DNA from: CAYGWP01 sp964353455 | GTDB lineage: Bacteria; Planctomycetota; Phycisphaerae; FEN-1346 | Reading direction: 5' to 3' | Assembly (NCBI GenBank): GCA_964353455.1 | Contig: CAYGWP010000122.1 | Span: forward strand, 1 to 8,973 | Length of the DNA stretch: 8,973 bases | Shown here: piece by piece, positions 8,701 to 8,973 of the stretch | How the letters are laid out: every line of letters begins with the position of its first letter | Position numbering within the stretch: position 1 is the first letter of the stretch | Notes under the pieces: generated by a model | What the model saw: only the letters and a program-made list of their open reading frames with translations | Database searches by the model: none | What the model was told of the DNA's origin: nothing | Position numbers and translations under genes: made by a program

Positions 8701-8973
8701 GGATTGACGGTTGTCTTCCCGCCGGCGCCCTTCGGAAGCCCGAACGCCTGCTGGAGCGCAGGGGCGACTGAAGCAGCCTGCGCGAACTTAAGTTGTATCA
8801 CCGTCGGAGCGGCCTGGCCCTGCGGGCTTGCCGCATCCAACTGTAGCGCCAACGCCTTGATCTTCTCGAACGTCGGATCGTCCGCGCGAACCATCAGCAT
8901 CCGCGCATCGCGGTCCGCCTCGATCAGCACCGCCGCACGCGGCCCGATTGCAGCCGCAGCGCCCTTCCCGCCG
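2700..8973 (-). CDS. Giant outer-membrane secretin with at least 20 tandem N domains, 5' truncated by window edge
   Basis: An outer-membrane channel subunit of the GspD/PilQ secretin superfamily; such proteins form multimeric rings through which folded proteins or pili pass. The frame is open to base 8973 with no convincing start, so the signal peptide and N-terminus lie outside the window; at least 2,090 residues are visible. Counting from the GTG at 8930 as residue 1, residues ~43-1763 are 20 repeated N modules, preceded by the end of another. Residues ~1764-1997 are the secretin core, with LSRPQILASDNQKA, IGQRVPFIT, DGHTIVIGGLI and the hallmark VPILGDIPLIGWLF. A tail of ~80 Lys/Ala/Pro/Gly-rich residues follows. 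I see one cysteine (DTCDFG) and only three tryptophans in the visible protein. It is over three times the length of typical GspD. The lipoprotein gene overlaps its stop codon. Secretin identity is near certain; the transported substrate and parent machine (type II, type IV pilus-like or stand-alone) are unknown. Confidence 0.95.
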   Translation of the reverse strand, partial: GGKGAAAAIGPRAAVLIEADRDARMLMVRADDPTFEKIKALALQLDAASPQGQAAPTVIQLKFAQAASVAPALQQAFGLPKGAGGKTTVNPDDMVTVVAEPMSNSLIVTANAQNMVRVQALLAKLDTEAAGGIRTEMLVLKNARAVDVAPVLAKMAQATVMGGAAGKGGMGAAGGVAVSADAGSNAIVISGPAGDLEKVLKMAQQLDQVTPSQGANTFVIALRNGDANTVAQMVRDLYSQQAIAATREKRTIDPLAVSSEARSNTIVLSTTREMYEQVSQWVNQLEGMQPSRGAVRIITLQNADPAELDKAIKQIFGPASGPGMTTIPIRRGPGGADGPSGAAAQPPPGGKVETTVLPQQRSVLVNASDEDFETIKRLAEALDAAAADARRQVRVFALKNANNARVALALTGMYRLAGVPKVGVAATAEDVVTVTALPDTNAVVVSASKMKMEEVARLIEELDRVEIAPQLETRVIPLQNVQPTKIVPLVQQMIVQLKLTRPDEPINVQADERTRSLIVTARGPIFEQIEKIVRTLDVPPALPAVDVLILPLKRADATQLALVLTDMLRPSVTGQVTPEALALQQQIRLLRVHSAADADKVPELDLTKPIKITADPSVAKQQGSNSLVITSTPENLKAMKAIVELLDTVPVAEGVRVRVVHLQNADVTSVVTILKDVFTQGTRLAGRPKSSVEGKAEPESLSGRALVNPLNASADIRTNTLVMSGLEESLALADLLVKDLDREAGQIVTEVRLFRLKYADAAKMAPILQAVFSEAPVVVGTEGIRTQVTRLRTVLEKQQGHVSEIPKTRMALAIQADPTTSTIIVAARADVMPLVADVINTMDVAGAGSMNIVRIFPLVNADATRMKGVIDGLYVGPSAQMVRPEDKPVITVDTRTNALVVSTSDKTFAMVDLLLKTLDAKSPIEMRDVRLVPLKNADASGLAPILQQMMDARVQRLTSLGAADADAVKVIVIADARSNSLMVGGSPEGFDLVKTLAEQLDAAGPALVGQIQLLPLKHANAGTMAVTLTNLFNQRYQTAKSPDVQRQRPIILPDLRVNGLLIAANADDTKAIQGLLEKLDVELQDPSIQLTVIPMKFNDAGIVGPMIQQIFAARLTSMAVPGVPPIPQDRVDVAIEALTNSLIISASRENMALIRDLLAKVDVSPPEQTGVVRMYALQNSDAGRIASMLQGLIAQGLYKPGALLAQTNPLLAAREKVSIAVDARTNVLIISASRENFAVLEEILKKIDSTDDFTVLGDIRLFTLRNANATRLAPTLQQLFTAKRAAEVAAGATGRSLPVSIIPDARTNTLLVAGSRESFNAIEAMIRELDTDQVLAANEFRVFYLKQGTAAVMQPTLQQLFAARVARVVPNDPVTIVAEPRTNALIIAASPEDMKLAESLVARLDSEPDRPGTSVQVFTLVKADAIQVAATITSLYRVTGAPAGAPTVVVSTDERTNSVIVSAGAADLKRIADLVRQLDTDSVPRVTEIRVYTLQNADATELAQILSDSLNNRPKTATPVNPNRQSLLQFVTRSKDGGELISSALQEGVLITPDKRTNSIVVSAPVENMLLLSSIIASMDSTSPRTAEIRVFQLQNSDARQLATTLLQLFRMQATPGAGAAGKQAIQYTLKTPQGEMEKNEPAAVMGSAEEAALSVTVDIRTNSLLVGGTRHYVDLASKVIQELDASAESERLTEIYRLRNAQAKDIELAITAFLNQEKTLLTQGLGAGAGTTQYILDREVAIVAEPVTNTLLLSASPRYFDVIAQMVSELDQPPPQVLIQVLLAEVSIKDTCDFGMDWNLTGKVGDTTVSGGTKFKVQGAIGTLGGFNVQVTGDNITYFLRALATQNRLEVLSRPQILASDNQKATIQIGQRVPFITNSRISGDNNTVINTIQYQQIGIILEVTPRINPDGFVKMVVHPEISTMAKDPLEITPGVPAVIINSRSAETTVTVQDGHTIVIGGLITTTDSDIENKVPILGDIPLIGWLFKTTSKSKERTELLIILTPTVIRNVREADEETQGQVRRLKLLHESKHDTVQKSVFKTLGGASSEAGGGPTEKAQDTKGRLNGLMSPQAPSAKQAGAEPKEPAK
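2712..2717 (-). promoter_or_regulatory. Strong Shine-Dalgarno for the lipoprotein gene
   Basis: AAGGAG on the minus strand lies 8 nt before the lipoprotein ATG and inside the last codons of the secretin gene. It fixes the lipoprotein start and shows that the lipoprotein can be initiated on its own as well as by coupling. Confidence 0.8.
3642..8973 (-). repeat. Array of 20 full plus 1 partial secretin N-domain modules
   Basis: Each module begins with a strand and helix pattern like VRVFxLxNADAxxLAxxL and ends with a DxRTNxLIVSA strand followed by a helix closing in LD. The module starts (minus strand, right to left) are near 8804, 8573, 8327, 8090, 7799, 7559, 7337, 7010, 6728, 6419, 6191, 5945, 5711, 5462, 5201, 4958, 4733, 4511, 4211 and 3896; the core starts near 3641. 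A partial module lies right of 8804 (LIEADRDARMLMV to LQLD). Spacing ranges from 222 to 327 nt and averages about 258 nt (86 residues). Length differences sit between the first helix and the RTN strand. At the DNA level the array shows as recurring short blocks such as GTCGGCGTTCTGGAGCG on the plus strand. The modules are diverged, so this is an old expansion. Boundaries are by eye, within a few residues. Confidence 0.9.
5265..5546 (-). repeat. 24-bp exact direct repeat in two adjacent N modules (5265-5288 and 5523-5546)
   Basis: The two 24-base stretches are identical and lie 258 nt apart, exactly 86 codons. Both encode IISASREN in the second half of neighbouring modules (those starting at 5711 and 5462). 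The flanking bases differ on both sides. Most module pairs share only short DNA matches, so this suggests a recent duplication or gene conversion, although strong selection on this strand with similar codon use is also possible. Confidence 0.7.

Noticed and set aside
8928..8930. GTG at 8930 as the true secretin start
   Set aside because: It falls in the middle of an N module, and the frame continues without a stop to the window edge. No signal peptide follows it, so the real start is outside the window.
3642..8973. CRISPR or DNA-level satellite array
   Set aside because: The periodicity is at the protein level, with variable 222-327 nt spacing in multiples of three and an unbroken reading frame. 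It is a protein repeat array.

Overview
All three genes in this window are read leftwards (minus strand), in the order giant secretin (entering from the right edge), small lipoprotein, ABC exporter (leaving through the left edge). The DNA is GC-rich and densely coding. The secretin requires an outer membrane, and the lipoprotein carries a lipobox, so the host is a diderm bacterium. The very long multi-domain secretin and the PH-like/zinc-ribbon ABC exporter suggest Planctomycetota (a Phycisphaerae-like lineage) or a related PVC phylum. That placement is an inference from gene style and is not proven here: there is no rRNA or other phylogenetic marker.

Region 8973-2700 holds one continuous reading frame of at least 2,090 codons whose N-terminus lies outside the window. 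Its last ~310 residues are a classical secretin beta-barrel core plus a short tail. Everything before that is a string of 20 complete and one partial N-type (secretin_N, ring-building) modules averaging about 86 residues. Well-studied GspD proteins have about four N domains and are about 650 residues long, so this is an extreme member of the family and the main point of interest.

Region 2703-2185 encodes a 172-residue lipoprotein whose ATG overlaps the secretin stop codon (ATGA) and has a strong Shine-Dalgarno inside the secretin tail. The two are very probably translationally coupled, which makes the lipoprotein a candidate pilotin or accessory factor. Region 2184-1942 is a non-coding gap with a 30-bp near-perfect palindrome.

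Region 1941-1 is an ABC half-exporter fused to an N-terminal PH-like domain and a four-cysteine zinc ribbon. It is cut by the window edge after the Q-loop region, before the signature motif and Walker B.

If the three genes work together, the simplest picture is an envelope-spanning export route with an inner-membrane ABC pump, an outer-membrane channel with a very long periplasmic stalk, and a lipoprotein assisting the channel. Only the secretin-lipoprotein link has direct sequence support (the overlap). The ABC gene may be an independent neighbour.
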